From DASXAI01 sp963798445 (GTDB lineage Bacteria; Actinomycetota; Acidimicrobiia; Acidimicrobiales; Ilumatobacteraceae), in NCBI GenBank assembly GCA_963798445.1, contig CAWCTH010000003.1:1634575-1698574 (forward strand): DNA of 64,000 nt. The letters run 5' to 3'. How positions within the stretch are numbered: position 1 is the stretch's first letter; each line of letters begins with the position of its first letter. The notes beneath the pieces are model-generated. The model did no database searches, had not been told where the DNA came from, and saw only the letters and a program-made list of their open reading frames with translations. A program made the translations under genes and the position numbers. Shown one piece after another: positions 44,320-54,477 of this stretch.

Positions 44320-45312
44320 ATGACGGAGCGCCAGCGGCCCGAACGGAACCTCGCTCTCGAACTCGTACGCGTCACCGAGTCGGCCGCCCTCGCGGCGGCC
44401 CGGTGGATGGGCCGAGGTGACAAGAAGGGTGCCGACGGCGCCGCGGTCGCCGCCATGCGTGAAGTGCTCCACACGGTGTCCATGGACGGCGTCGTGGTGA
44501 TCGGCGAGGGCGAGAAGGACGACGCCCCCATGCTCTACAACGGTGAGCAGATCGGCGACGGCACCCCGCCGGCCGTCGACATCGCCGTCGATCCCATCGA
44601 CGGCACCACCCTCACCGCGCTCGGCCGAGGCAATGCTCTGGCCGTCATCGCCATGAGCGAGCGCGGCACCATGTTCGATCCGGGGCCGTGCTTCTACATG
44701 GAGAAGATCGCCGTCGGCCCCGACGCCGCCGGCAGCATCGACATCACGGCGTCCATCACCGACAACCTGCACGCCGTGGCCAAGGCCAAGAGCGAGAGCG
44801 TCCGCGATCTCACGGTCGTCATCCTCGACCGAGACCGTCACATCGACCTCATCAACGAGGTGCGGGCGGCCGGCGCGCGCGTCCGGCTCATCTCCGACGG
44901 AGACGTGTACGGCGCCATCGCCACCGCCTGGCCCGACGCCGGCACTGATGTGCTGATCGGCATCGGAGGAACACCGGAAGGCGTGATCGCGGCGGCCGCC
45001 CTCAAGTGCATGGGAGGCGAGTTGCAGGGCCGCCTGTGGCCCCGCAACGACGAGGAACGCGGCGCCGCCGAGGCCGCCGGCTACGACATCCAGCGGGTGC
45101 TCACCACCGACGATCTCGTGCAGGGTGACAACTGCTTCTTCGCCGCGACCGGCATCACCGACGGTGAGCTGCTGCGCGGTGTGCACTTCGACAACCGCGG
45201 CGCGACCACGCAGTCGCTGGTGATGCGGTCCAAGTCGGGCACGGTGCGCCTCATCAACGCCCGGCACCGGCTGGACAAGCTGCAGGCCTACGCCTCGGTT
45301 GACTACGCCTGA
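44320..45312 (+). CDS. glpX: Fructose-1,6-bisphosphatase class II
   Basis: A 330-residue enzyme converting fructose-1,6-bisphosphate to fructose-6-phosphate in gluconeogenesis. It begins MTERQRPERNLALELVRVTE; the metal and phosphate motifs are VVIGEGEKDDAPMLYNGE and AVDPIDGTTLTALGRG, followed by ISDGDVYGAIATAWPDAGTD and GIGGTPEGVIAAAALKCMGG. The ATG at 44320 gives the usual GlpX length. The following YihY-type gene overlaps its 3' end by 14 bases. Confidence 0.95.
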   Translation: MTERQRPERNLALELVRVTESAALAAARWMGRGDKKGADGAAVAAMREVLHTVSMDGVVVIGEGEKDDAPMLYNGEQIGDGTPPAVDIAVDPIDGTTLTALGRGNALAVIAMSERGTMFDPGPCFYMEKIAVGPDAAGSIDITASITDNLHAVAKAKSESVRDLTVVILDRDRHIDLINEVRAAGARVRLISDGDVYGAIATAWPDAGTDVLIGIGGTPEGVIAAAALKCMGGELQGRLWPRNDEERGAAEAAGYDIQRVLTTDDLVQGDNCFFAATGITDGELLRGVHFDNRGATTQSLVMRSKSGTVRLINARHRLDKLQAYASVDYA

Positions 45313-46288
45313 TCGACCGGGACGCCTCAGGGCGGCGAAAGCCGTCCTCCAGGAGGTCCAAGCCCGGAACAAGGTGCAGGGCCTGAACGACGTCGCCGCC
45401 GGCCTGTCGTTCTGGGCCATCTTGAGCGTGTTCCCGGCCGTGCTGGCGTTCGCGTCGCTGCTGGGATCATTGGAACTGTTCATCGGGTCGTCGGCCGCGA
45501 ACCAGCTGCGCCAGGAGATCACCGACTTCCTCAACCGGACGCTGCCACCAGACAGCGAGATCACCACCACCATCACCAACATCATCAACCAGTCCCGCGC
45601 CGGGCTGGCCGTCGTGGGTTTCGCCACTGCGGCATGGGGCATGTCGAAGGGCTTCGCCGGGCTGTTCCGCGGCCTCGCGCTGGTGGAGGGCAGAGCCGGT
45701 GCGCGCTACGGCATCAAGGGCCGCATCGTCGGGCTCGTGCTCGGGCTGGCGACCCTCCTGCTGATGACCGTCGTGCTGCTGCAGATCGTGGTGGGTCCGC
45801 TCCTGGGCTTCGAGAAGAGCCTCCCGGGCGACACCGTGCTCACGGTCTGGGACGTGGTGCGCTGGCCGGTGCTGCTCGTGGTCGTGGTGCTGTGGCTGGC
45901 GACGCTGTTCCACATCGGGCCCGGCCAGAACCCGCGCATCGACTGGAAGCAGCGCCTGCCCGGTGCCATCTTCACGACGGTGGCGTGGTTGGCGGTGACG
46001 TTCGGGTTCAAGCTCTACGTCGACATCGTGGGCGGCGCCAACCCCGTCCTCGGCGTCCTGGGCGGCGTCATCGTGAGTCTCACGTGGCTGTACCTGCTGG
46101 CCATGACCACGCTCATCGGCGCCGAGGTGAACGCCGTACTGGCCGACCGCCGCCACCGCGTCACCGGTTCGCCCGCAGCCGGGGTGGCAGCGGTATCGAC
46201 CAACGGCGGCGAGCCCGCACCGGTGCTCGACGCCGTCGGCGCCGGCGTCCTGTTCGCCGCCCTGATCCTCGGCCGTCGCCGCCGTTAG
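45299..46288 (+). CDS. YihY/BrkB-family membrane protein
   Basis: A 329-residue membrane protein. The family start is seen in LNDVAAGLSFWAILSVFPAV, followed by several helices including ATLLLMTVVLLQIVVGPLLG, WPVLLVVVVLWLATLFHIGP and the hallmark GGVIVSLTWLYLLAMTTLIG then AEVNAVL. A C-terminal helix follows a ~35-residue tail. The TTG start overlaps glpX by 14 bases, indicating coupling. Members are often called virulence factor BrkB or RNase BN, but RNase activity is not theirs; function is unknown. Confidence 0.85.
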   Translation: MTTPDRPGRLRAAKAVLQEVQARNKVQGLNDVAAGLSFWAILSVFPAVLAFASLLGSLELFIGSSAANQLRQEITDFLNRTLPPDSEITTTITNIINQSRAGLAVVGFATAAWGMSKGFAGLFRGLALVEGRAGARYGIKGRIVGLVLGLATLLLMTVVLLQIVVGPLLGFEKSLPGDTVLTVWDVVRWPVLLVVVVLWLATLFHIGPGQNPRIDWKQRLPGAIFTTVAWLAVTFGFKLYVDIVGGANPVLGVLGGVIVSLTWLYLLAMTTLIGAEVNAVLADRRHRVTGSPAAGVAAVSTNGGEPAPVLDAVGAGVLFAALILGRRRR

Positions 46289-46303
46289 ACCGGTCCGCCG
46301 CCC

Positions 46304-46354
46304 CGAACTGATTCGCTTTTTGTCGGCCGGTGCGCCAGAAAGCGAATCAGTTCG
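46304..46354. terminator. Bidirectional intrinsic terminator between yihY-type gene and atpC
   Basis: A perfect 16-base stem: CGAACTGATTCGCTTT (46304-46319) pairs with AAAGCGAATCAGTTCG (46339-46354). The T-run at the end of the left arm and the complementary A-run on the right arm provide U-tracts inside the stem for both directions. It sits between two convergent operons. Confidence 0.8.
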
Positions 46355-46388
46355 CCCCGAGGCACGGGCGGCCGCCGGCGTGAGCGCG

Positions 46389-46790
46389 TTAGTTGCGGCC
46401 GGCGGCCGAGAGCCGGGCTTGGGCCCGGTTGAGTGCCGCCTCGATCTCGACGTTGTGCTCGCGCCGCAACGCTTCCTCGGCCCGCTCCCGGGCCGCCAGC
46501 GCCCGGTTGACGTCGATCTGGTCGCCCAGCTCGGCCACGTCCGACAGGATGGAGACCTTGTTGTGGCTGACCTCGACGAAGCCGCCGTGGACGGCGACGT
46601 CCAGCACGGTGCCGCTGTCGAGGGTGATGCGGGTGTGGTTCTCGGTGAGCGCCGCCAGGAACGGGGCGTGCCCGGGCAGGAAGGCGATCTCGCCCCCGCC
46701 GAGGGTGCGCGTGATCACCATGGTCGCCTGGCCGGAGAACAGGACGCGCTCGGGCGACACGATGTCCACCTGCATCACCGAGTCGGCCAT
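46389..46790 (-). CDS. atpC: F1Fo ATP synthase epsilon subunit
   Basis: The 133-residue epsilon subunit regulates the F1 rotor. It begins MQVDIVSPERVLFSGQATMV; GGGEIAFLPGHAPFLAALTE and the C-terminal helix RERAEEALRREHNVEIEAAL are typical. It is the last gene of the operon, beginning one base after the atpD stop, with a strong terminator after it. Confidence 0.95.
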   Translation of the reverse strand: MADSVMQVDIVSPERVLFSGQATMVITRTLGGGEIAFLPGHAPFLAALTENHTRITLDSGTVLDVAVHGGFVEVSHNKVSILSDVAELGDQIDVNRALAARERAEEALRREHNVEIEAALNRAQARLSAAGRN

Positions 46791-46791
46791 G

Positions 46792-48230
<1,439 letters not shown>

Positions 48231-48234
<4 letters not shown>

Positions 48235-49199
48235 GGTGCAAACACTCCGTGGGCCTCGAGGTAGTCGGGCGAGGGGAAATCGTCCTGGTCGTCGCTCTTG
48301 CCGGAGGACAGGGCCTCGGCGCCACCGACGATCTCCATGATCTCGGTGGTGATGGTGTCCTGACGAGCGCGGTTCATGATGCGCGTGTAGCTCTTGATGA
48401 GCTCTTCGGCGTTGTCGGTGGCCGCCTTCATGGCCCGCTGGCGGGCGGCCTGCTGCGAGGCGGCGGCGTTGAGGAGGGCGGCGTAGATGCGGGCCTCGAC
48501 GTAGCGGGGAAGCAGCGCTTCCAGGATGTCGCCGGGCGAGGGCTCGAACTCGTAGTCGGCGCTGGCGCCGCCGTCCGTCGGCGGCTTGGCGTCGCCTCCG
48601 GCCAGGATCTCGCCTTCGAGCGGCACGAGCGGCCGCAGCACGACCTCTTGGAAGCCGGCGGAGACGAACCGGGTGTACACCAGCTCCACCCGGTCGACCT
48701 CGCCGAGGAGGTACATGTCGACGACGCGCTGGCCGATGGCCCGAGCGTCTTCGTAGGTGGGCGTCTCGGTGAAGCCGGTGAACACGGCGTCGATGTCGTA
48801 GCCCCGGAAGCGGTAGTAGCTCTCGGCCTTGCGACCGACCAGCACGAGCGAGTAGCCGATGCCCCGCACGGCGTCTTCTTTGATCTCGCCCTCGGCGGCG
48901 CGGATGACGGAGGAGTTGTAGGCCCCCGACAGGCCGCGGTCGGCGGCGATGACGATGTGGCAGGCCCTGCGGATCTCGGGCCGGGCCACGAGGAGCGGGC
49001 TCTGGACCTCACCACCGGCCGCGGCGAGGTCCTTCACCACCTCGGTGATCTGGTCGCTGTAGGGCTGGGCGGCATGCACCCGCTGCTGGGCCCGCACGAT
49101 GCGCGAGGCGGCGATCAGCTCGAAGGCGCGCGTGATCTTCTTCGTGGCGTTGATGCTCCGGATCCGTTGCCGGAGGATGCGCTCCTGACCGCCAGCCAT
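48231..49199 (-). CDS. atpG: F1Fo ATP synthase gamma subunit
   Basis: The 322-residue central shaft. The N-terminal helix GGQERILRQRIRSINATKKI and C-terminal helix SQQAARQRAMKAATDNAEEL then SYTRIMNRARQDTITTEIME are family signatures. A short extension follows (SSGKSDDQDDFPSPDYLEAH). It starts four bases after the atpA stop and overlaps atpD. Confidence 0.95.
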
Positions 49200-49203
49200 C
49201 TGC

Positions 49204-50802
49204 TTATTCCGTCGCCAGCGTCTTGTTCGACGTGGCGTCGTCGACGCCTTCGGCGTCGCTCAGGCGGGGGTCGGCGGCACGTGCGGCCGCACCGCCGGCG
49301 GCGACGAAGCGCTCCTTCACGTGCTGCACCGCTTCGAGCAGCCCATCAGGCAGCGTCTTCTCCGTGCGGATGTGGTCCAGGAGGTGGCGGTACTCGGAAC
49401 GGAACGACTCCAGCAGCTGGGCCTCGAAGCGACGGACGTCGGCCACCGGGAGGTCGTCGAGGAGGCCGTTGGTGCCGGCGAAGATCGACACGACCTGCTC
49501 CTCGACCGGCATGGGGCTGTTGAGCGGTTGCTTCAGCAATTCCACCAGGCGGTAGCCGCGCTCGAGCTGAGCCTTGGACACGGCGTCCAGCTCGGAGCCG
49601 AAGGTGGCGAAGGCCTCGAGGTCGCGGAACTGGGCGAGGTCGGTCTTGAGCGTGCCCACCACCGAGCGCATGGCCCGGATCTGGGCCGCACCACCGACTC
49701 GGGACACCGAGATGCCGACGTCGACCGCGGGCCGCACGCCCGACTTGAACAGGTCGTCGATGAGGTAGATCTGGCCGTCGGTGATGGAGATCACGTTGGT
49801 GGGGATGTAGGCGGTGACGTCGCCGGCCTTGGTCTCGATGATGGGCAGGGCCGTCAGCGAACCACCGCCGTTCTCGTCGGACAGCTTGGCGGCGCGCTCG
49901 AGCAGGCGGGAGTGGAGGTAGAAGACGTCGCCCGGATACGCCTCACGCCCGGGCGGCCGGCGTAGCAGCAGCGACATCTGGCGGTAGGCCTCGGCCTGCT
50001 TCGAGAGGTCGTCGTAGACGATGAGGGCGTGCTCGCCGCCTTCCATCCACTGCTGACCCATGGCGCAGCCGGTGTACGGGGCGAGGTACTTGAACGGCGC
50101 CGGGTCGGAGGCGGCGGCCGTGACGACCACCGTGTACTCCATGGCGCCGAACTCGCGCAGCGTCTCCACCGTCTGGGCGACGGTCGACTGCTTCTGGCCG
50201 ATGGCGACGTAGATGCACTTCACCGACTGACCGCGCTGGTTCAGGATGGTGTCGATGGCGACGGTGGTCTTGCCGGTCTTGCGGTCGCCGATGATGAGCT
50301 CACGCTGGCCGCGGCCGATCGGGGTCATGGCGTCGATGGCCTTGATGCCGGTCTGCATCGGCTCGCCGACGGGCTTGCGCCCCATGATGGACGGGGCCTG
50401 GATCTCGACCCGGCGGATGATGGCGCCGTTGATGGGCCCCTTGCCGTCGACCGGTTCGCCGAGGGCGTTCACGACCCGCCCCAGCATGGCGTCGCCCACG
50501 GGCACCGACAGGATGCGACCGGTGGACTTCACCGTCTGGCCCTCTTCGATGCCTTCGGCCTCACCGAGCACCACGGCACCGATCGAGTCGTCGTCGAGGT
50601 TCAAGGCCAACCCGGCGGTGCCGTCCTCGAACTCGAGCAGCTCGTTGACGCCGCATTCGGGAAGCCCGGACACGCGGGCGATGCCGTCGCCGACCTGCAG
50701 GACGCGTCCCACCGTGCGGGCCTCGAGCGAGGGCTCGAACCCTTCGAGGTGCTTCTTGAGTGCCGCCTCGATGTCGGCGGTGGAGATGGTGAGCTCGGCC
50801 AT
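49204..50802 (-). CDS. atpA: F1Fo ATP synthase alpha subunit
   Basis: The 532-residue non-catalytic nucleotide-binding subunit. Walker A is LIIGDRKTGKTTVAIDTIL near residue 173; TGCAMGQQWMEGGEHALIVY, RRPPGREAYPGDVFYLHSRL and the signature TAYIPTNVISITDGQIYLID then VDVGISVSRVGGAAQ are present. The ATG at 50802 (MAELTISTADIEAALKKHLE) is chosen over an in-frame upstream codon that would extend into atpH. The C-terminus ends with a short Ala/Asp-rich tail. Confidence 0.96.
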   Translation of the reverse strand: MAELTISTADIEAALKKHLEGFEPSLEARTVGRVLQVGDGIARVSGLPECGVNELLEFEDGTAGLALNLDDDSIGAVVLGEAEGIEEGQTVKSTGRILSVPVGDAMLGRVVNALGEPVDGKGPINGAIIRRVEIQAPSIMGRKPVGEPMQTGIKAIDAMTPIGRGQRELIIGDRKTGKTTVAIDTILNQRGQSVKCIYVAIGQKQSTVAQTVETLREFGAMEYTVVVTAAASDPAPFKYLAPYTGCAMGQQWMEGGEHALIVYDDLSKQAEAYRQMSLLLRRPPGREAYPGDVFYLHSRLLERAAKLSDENGGGSLTALPIIETKAGDVTAYIPTNVISITDGQIYLIDDLFKSGVRPAVDVGISVSRVGGAAQIRAMRSVVGTLKTDLAQFRDLEAFATFGSELDAVSKAQLERGYRLVELLKQPLNSPMPVEEQVVSIFAGTNGLLDDLPVADVRRFEAQLLESFRSEYRHLLDHIRTEKTLPDGLLEAVQHVKERFVAAGGAAARAADPRLSDAEGVDDATSNKTLATE

Positions 50803-50818
50803 GGGGGTGTTGTTCTCC

Positions 50819-51349
50819 CTACAGAAGCGATCGAATTTGGTCGAGGCGGGTGCGGACGGAGCCGTCGATGACGGCGTCGCCGACGGTGGCGACGATGCCG
50901 CCAAGGATCGACGGATCGACGATCACCTTCACCACGACCTGCTTGCCGGTGGCATTGGCCAGCGCGGCGGCGAGGCGGTGGCGCTGGTCGTCGGTGAGGG
51001 GGATGGCCGAGCGGACCTCGGCCACGGCCCGGTCCTTCTCGGCGGCGGCCCGCTCGACGAGCTTGGAGATGATGGCCGGCAGGTCCCGGCCCCGACCGGC
51101 GCCGACCACGAAGCTGACCAGGGCGACCGTGGTGGACGAGGCCTTGTGACCCAGGAGGTCCTCCACGATGGCCTGGCGGCGCTCGGCCGGGACCAGCTCG
51201 TCGGTGAGGACGTTGCGCAGCTCGTCGGAACCCTCGAGGGAGCGGGCGAAGCGGAAGAGCTCGTCTTCGACCTCGTCGAGGTTGCCCTCGGCCTTGGCGA
51301 TCTCGAACAGCGCCGATGCATAGCCGTCGATGCGGCTGATGTCCGTCAT
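50819..51349 (-). CDS. atpH: F1Fo ATP synthase delta subunit
   Basis: The 176-residue stator subunit. It begins ISRIDGYASALFEIAKAEGN and ends with the family signature VDPSILGGIVATVGDAVIDG then SVRTRLDQI. It is a separate protein here, unlike in mycobacteria where it is fused to a b subunit. The start overlaps the stop of the b subunit gene by four bases. Confidence 0.95.
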   Translation of the reverse strand: MTDISRIDGYASALFEIAKAEGNLDEVEDELFRFARSLEGSDELRNVLTDELVPAERRQAIVEDLLGHKASSTTVALVSFVVGAGRGRDLPAIISKLVERAAAEKDRAVAEVRSAIPLTDDQRHRLAAALANATGKQVVVKVIVDPSILGGIVATVGDAVIDGSVRTRLDQIRSLL

Positions 51350-51900
51350 GTCGATGCCCCCACCTTCGCGATGTAGTCCTCGACGAGGCGCTGGAGGGTG
51401 GCCTCGTCGAGCTTGGCCACGATGATGCGCTCGGTGGCCTCGCCCGCCCAGGAGGCGACCTGGGCCTGCAGCTCGCTGCCGGCGCGGCCGCGCAGCGACT
51501 GGATGTCGGCCTCGGCCCGCGCTTCCAGCTCGGCCACCTCGGCGTCGTTGCGGGCCATGCCCTCGACGCGCAGGCGCTCGGCCGTCTCGGCCGCCTCGGC
51601 CAGGATGCGGGCCCGCTCGGTCTCGACGTCGGCCAGGCTCTGGCGGATCTGGGCGACCTCGGCCTCGGCGCTCGCCCGGGCGTCCGCCGCATCCGTGATC
51701 TCCTTGCCGATGCGCTCGGTGCGCCCGTGCATCGCGTTCATGACCGGTTTGGCCGCCACCTTCCACAGCAGCGCAAAGACGATGATGAACGCGAGGGTGC
51801 CCCAGATGATCTCGGCGGACTCCGGGAACCACTTGTTCTCGGCGTGGAACTCGGTCGTGGTCTCCTGGGCGAACAAGGCGATGGTGGCGAACACGTGCAT
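51346..51900 (-). CDS. atpF: F1Fo ATP synthase b subunit
   Basis: A 184-residue peripheral-stalk subunit: an N-terminal membrane helix (IIWGTLAFIIVFALLWKVAA) followed by a long charged coiled coil (EITDAADARASAEAEVAQIR, AETAERLRVEGMARNDAEVA) reaching up to delta. The ATG at 51900 overlaps the stop of a second b-type gene by one base. Confidence 0.92.
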   Translation of the reverse strand: MHVFATIALFAQETTTEFHAENKWFPESAEIIWGTLAFIIVFALLWKVAAKPVMNAMHGRTERIGKEITDAADARASAEAEVAQIRQSLADVETERARILAEAAETAERLRVEGMARNDAEVAELEARAEADIQSLRGRAGSELQAQVASWAGEATERIIVAKLDEATLQRLVEDYIAKVGAST

Positions 51901-52484
51901 CAGGCCACCGTCCCGGCGTTGACGATCTCGGTCACGACCGGCCGAACGGTGTCGCGGTCGACCGGCACGCCGAGGACACGGCTGGCGGCGCTCACCGAGA
52001 CCTCGAGCACGATCGGCTCGGTGCTGGCCAGCGCCGAACGACGGGCCGCCTCGATCTCCGCTGCCGCCGCCGCCCGCAACTCGGCGATGCGAGCGTTGGC
52101 GGCCGTGACCTTGGCGCCGCGATCGGCGTCGATCTCCTGGCGGGCGATCTCGAGCAGACGGGCCGCCTCGGCGTTGGACTCGGCGATGGCCGCCTGGTAG
52201 CGGGCGACGTCGATGGCGGCTTCCTCCCGGATGCGCTCGGCCTCGTCCAGATCGCCGCGCGTCTTGGCGTAGCGGGCGTCCGTGCCCTTCTTCAGTTTCG
52301 GGAACAGCCACACCCTCATCAACACGACGAGCAAGAGGAACGACCCGAGTCCCCACGCCATCTCCTTGGGGACAGGCAGGATCGGGTTGGGCGCCTCCTT
52401 GGTGGCGGTCGTCGTGCCGGTTTCCTGGCGCGGCACGACCACCGAGTACCCAGTGGCAGCCGAGTGGATCACGACGACGGACAC
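51900..52484 (-). CDS. atpF2: Second b-type (b') subunit of ATP synthase
   Basis: A 194-residue protein with the same plan as AtpF: a ~40-residue N-terminal lead, one helix (MAWGLGSFLLLVVLMRVWLF) and a coiled coil (YAKTRGDLDEAERIREEAAI, NARIAELRAAAAAEIEAARR). Sequence similarity to the adjacent b subunit is modest, so the stalk is likely a b/b' heterodimer rather than a homodimer. It lies 34 bases after atpE. Confidence 0.87.
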   Translation of the reverse strand: MSVVVIHSAATGYSVVVPRQETGTTTATKEAPNPILPVPKEMAWGLGSFLLLVVLMRVWLFPKLKKGTDARYAKTRGDLDEAERIREEAAIDVARYQAAIAESNAEAARLLEIARQEIDADRGAKVTAANARIAELRAAAAAEIEAARRSALASTEPIVLEVSVSAASRVLGVPVDRDTVRPVVTEIVNAGTVA

Positions 52485-52518
52485 GTCAACTCCTTCTCTG
52501 ACCGAAGGGAAGCGATGA

Positions 52519-52785
52519 TCAGGCGAACTTCAAGAGGATGAAGACGACGAAGCCGATGAGGGCCAAGGCTTCGGTGAAGGCGATGCCGAGGAACATGGTG
52601 GTGCGCACCATGCCGGCTGCTTCGGGTTGGCGAGCCATCGCCTCGATGGCCTTGCCGACCACGTAACCGATGCCGATGCCTGGGCCGATGGCGGCGAGGC
52701 CGTAGGCGAAACCGGCACCGATGGCGGCTTGGTTGTTCTTCTCGTCCGGGTTGAACTGCTGGGCGAGGATGCTGACTGCTTCCAT
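52519..52785 (-). CDS. atpE: F1Fo ATP synthase c subunit
   Basis: An 88-residue rotor-ring protein with two helices joined by a polar loop. Helix 1 is AIGAGFAYGLAAIGPGIGIG; the loop ARQPEA is typical; helix 2 (MFLGIAFTEALALIGFVVFI) carries the ion-binding Glu. No extra Na+-site residues (Gln in helix 1 plus Glu-Ser/Thr in helix 2) are apparent, so protons are the likely coupling ion. Confidence 0.95.
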   Translation of the reverse strand: MEAVSILAQQFNPDEKNNQAAIGAGFAYGLAAIGPGIGIGYVVGKAIEAMARQPEAAGMVRTTMFLGIAFTEALALIGFVVFILLKFA

Positions 52786-52819
52786 GGGCTCTGGAGTCTC
52801 CTGTTATCGGTAGCAGGAC

Positions 52820-53584
52820 TTAGTGGTCGGGATGGGTGGCCCCGCCGATGTAGACGGCGGTGAGGATGGTGAAGATGTACGCCTGCAGCACCGAGACGAG
52901 GATCTCGAAGGCGGTCAGGAAGACCAACATGAAGAAGGGCAGCACGAAGATCGCTTTGAGCGCCGGTGTGTTCGCCGTGATGAGCGCGTCCGTGAGGATG
53001 GCGAACGTCACCAGCAGCAGGTGGCCTGCGAGCATGTTGGCAAAGAGTCGGATGGCCAGGGAGAAGGGCCGCACGAGGAAGGTCGACACGAACTCGATGG
53101 GGGCGACCAGGAAGTACAGCGGCCACGGCACACCGGGCGGGAAGCACGAGTTCTTCAGGTAGCCGAAGAAGCCCTGGTGCTTGATGCCCACGGTGTTGTA
53201 GATGATCCACACCACGAGCGCCATGGTGGCCGGGATGGCCATGCGGGCCGTGGCCGGCATCTGCACCGTCGGGAGGATCTCGGTGATGTTGCAGAAGAAG
53301 ACGAAGAAGAAGATCGATATCAGGAAGGGCGTCCATCCGAGGCCGTCACGCCCGATCGTCTGCATGACGATGTCGCCCTCGATGAACTCGACCGAGGTCT
53401 CGGCGATGTTGCGGACCCCGCGGGGCGCCTCCATGGCGTTGCGGCGGCCGGCCAGCGCGAAGATGATCACGGTCACGATCAGCGCAGCGACGCTGATCAA
53501 CGCAACCTTGTTGAACGACGGGAAGATGTCCGGCCACACCAAGATGTGGCTGATCTCCGGGAAGTCCAGGGCGAGCACGCTCAC
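52820..53584 (-). CDS. atpB: F1Fo ATP synthase a subunit
   Basis: The 254-residue proton-channel subunit with five or six helices. The essential Arg region is seen in STFLVRPFSLAIRLFANMLA followed by GHLLLVTF; the C-terminal helix VFLTAFEILVSVLQAYIFTI is conserved. It starts nine bases after the AtpI-like gene and precedes atpE by 34 bases. Confidence 0.95.
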   Translation of the reverse strand: MSVLALDFPEISHILVWPDIFPSFNKVALISVAALIVTVIIFALAGRRNAMEAPRGVRNIAETSVEFIEGDIVMQTIGRDGLGWTPFLISIFFFVFFCNITEILPTVQMPATARMAIPATMALVVWIIYNTVGIKHQGFFGYLKNSCFPPGVPWPLYFLVAPIEFVSTFLVRPFSLAIRLFANMLAGHLLLVTFAILTDALITANTPALKAIFVLPFFMLVFLTAFEILVSVLQAYIFTILTAVYIGGATHPDH

Positions 53585-53593
53585 GTGGGGTCC

Positions 53594-54040
53594 TTACTTC
53601 GACGAGCCGGGAATGGGCGAGGGCTTGAGGCCGGGAAAGGCGAGGGAGGCGGAAACGTAGCGCAGCTCCCAGAGCAGCAGGCCCAGGTGGGTGACGATGA
53701 TCGTGACGCCGAGCGGCACGAGCGAGACCCAGGAGGCGTTCCTCACCAACATGACGGCCAGGAAGATGAGCGCGAGGCGGCCGATGTAGCCGAACAGCAC
53801 CGCGCCCATCATCAGCCCGAGCGAGATGCGAGCGGTCCAGGTGATGAGCGCCGCCGCCAGCAGGAAGTTGACGCACACGATGGCGACGCCGTACACGGCC
53901 GAGGCGGCGCCACTGGCGCCCCAGATGGCCCAGCAGATGGCGACGAGGAAGGGCGTGGCGATGATGCCCTTCTTGACCAGATCTCGGGCGACGTCTCGTT
54001 CGGGTGCCGGCCCCTCGAGGCGGGTCACGTAGGAGGCCAT
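53594..54040 (-). CDS. AtpI-like membrane protein of the ATP synthase operon
   Basis: A 148-residue protein with four helices (IIATPFLVAICWAIWGASGA, AVYGVAIVCVNFLLAAALIT, LGLMMGAVLFGYIGRLALIF, WVSLVPLGVTIIVTHLGLLL). AtpI-type proteins assist assembly of the c-ring or Mg2+ supply. The ATG at 54040 overlaps the stop of the upstream gene by one base (TGATG). Confidence 0.75.
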   Translation of the reverse strand: MASYVTRLEGPAPERDVARDLVKKGIIATPFLVAICWAIWGASGAASAVYGVAIVCVNFLLAAALITWTARISLGLMMGAVLFGYIGRLALIFLAVMLVRNASWVSLVPLGVTIIVTHLGLLLWELRYVSASLAFPGLKPSPIPGSSK

Positions 54041-54310
54041 CACGACGTCCTTTCGCCACCGATCGCCTGACGACGCTCTGCCTCGTGCTTGCGCATCTGG
54101 GCGTCGTAGGCGTACCAGAGCCGAACCGTCTGACCGATCAGCACGATGACGAACAGCGTGACCATGAAGAAGGGAGCGGTGTCGAACCAGCGGTCGAGCC
54201 CGAAGCCGATCAGGCAGAAGATGGCAATCGTGGCCGAGAACTCGAACGCGCGCGGCGAGCGCTTCGCCGAAGGCCTGGTTGGATTGTCGTTGCTGCGGGA
54301 CGAGCTGCAC
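54040..54310 (-). CDS. AtpZ/AtpI-family small membrane protein, probably frameshifted
   Basis: First gene of the atp operon. The clear part (AFEFSATIAIFCLIGFGLDR, WFDTAPFFMVTLFVIVLIGQ, YAYDAQMRKHEAERRQ) matches the two-helix AtpZ-like family, which helps ATP synthase assembly. No normal start exists in that frame nearby; a distant ATG at 54441 would run across the promoter region. A GTG at 54310 with AGAGG before it opens another frame reading QLVPQQRQSNQAFGEALAAR, the expected N-terminal style. One extra base in the CGCGCGCG stretch near 54250 would join the two into an 89-residue protein. Confidence 0.6.
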
Positions 54311-54376
54311 CGGACCTCTTTTAACAGGTGGCCGACGGGTGACCGTTCGCCCAGGCCATGGCACTGGCGCCCGGGC

Positions 54377-54394
54377 TTGTGAATCGACTCACAA
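54377..54394. promoter_or_regulatory. CRP/FNR-type operator upstream of the ATP synthase operon
   Basis: TTGTGAATCGACTCACAA contains the perfect CRP-family consensus TGTGA-N6-TCACA. It lies 67 bases before the proposed first start codon (54310) of the atp operon, read on the minus strand. In Corynebacterium, the CRP homologue GlxR is reported to control atp genes. No CRP gene is in the window. Confidence 0.6.
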
Positions 54395-54452
54395 TGTAGT
54401 GAAGCGATGCTTTCGCCCGCAACTCTGTCAGAGGTAAGCACACCCCCCGAAA

Positions 54453-54476
54453 CGCACGGCCCGGCCGGGCGGTGCG
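54453..54476 (-). terminator. Hairpin after the UDP-xylose synthase gene
   Basis: A 24-base inverted repeat with one mismatch, arms CGCACGGCCCGG and CCGGGCGGTGCG, starts two bases after the stop codon read on the minus strand. It is followed by TTTCGG rather than a long U-tract, so termination may be partial. Confidence 0.5.
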
Positions 54477-54477
54477 A

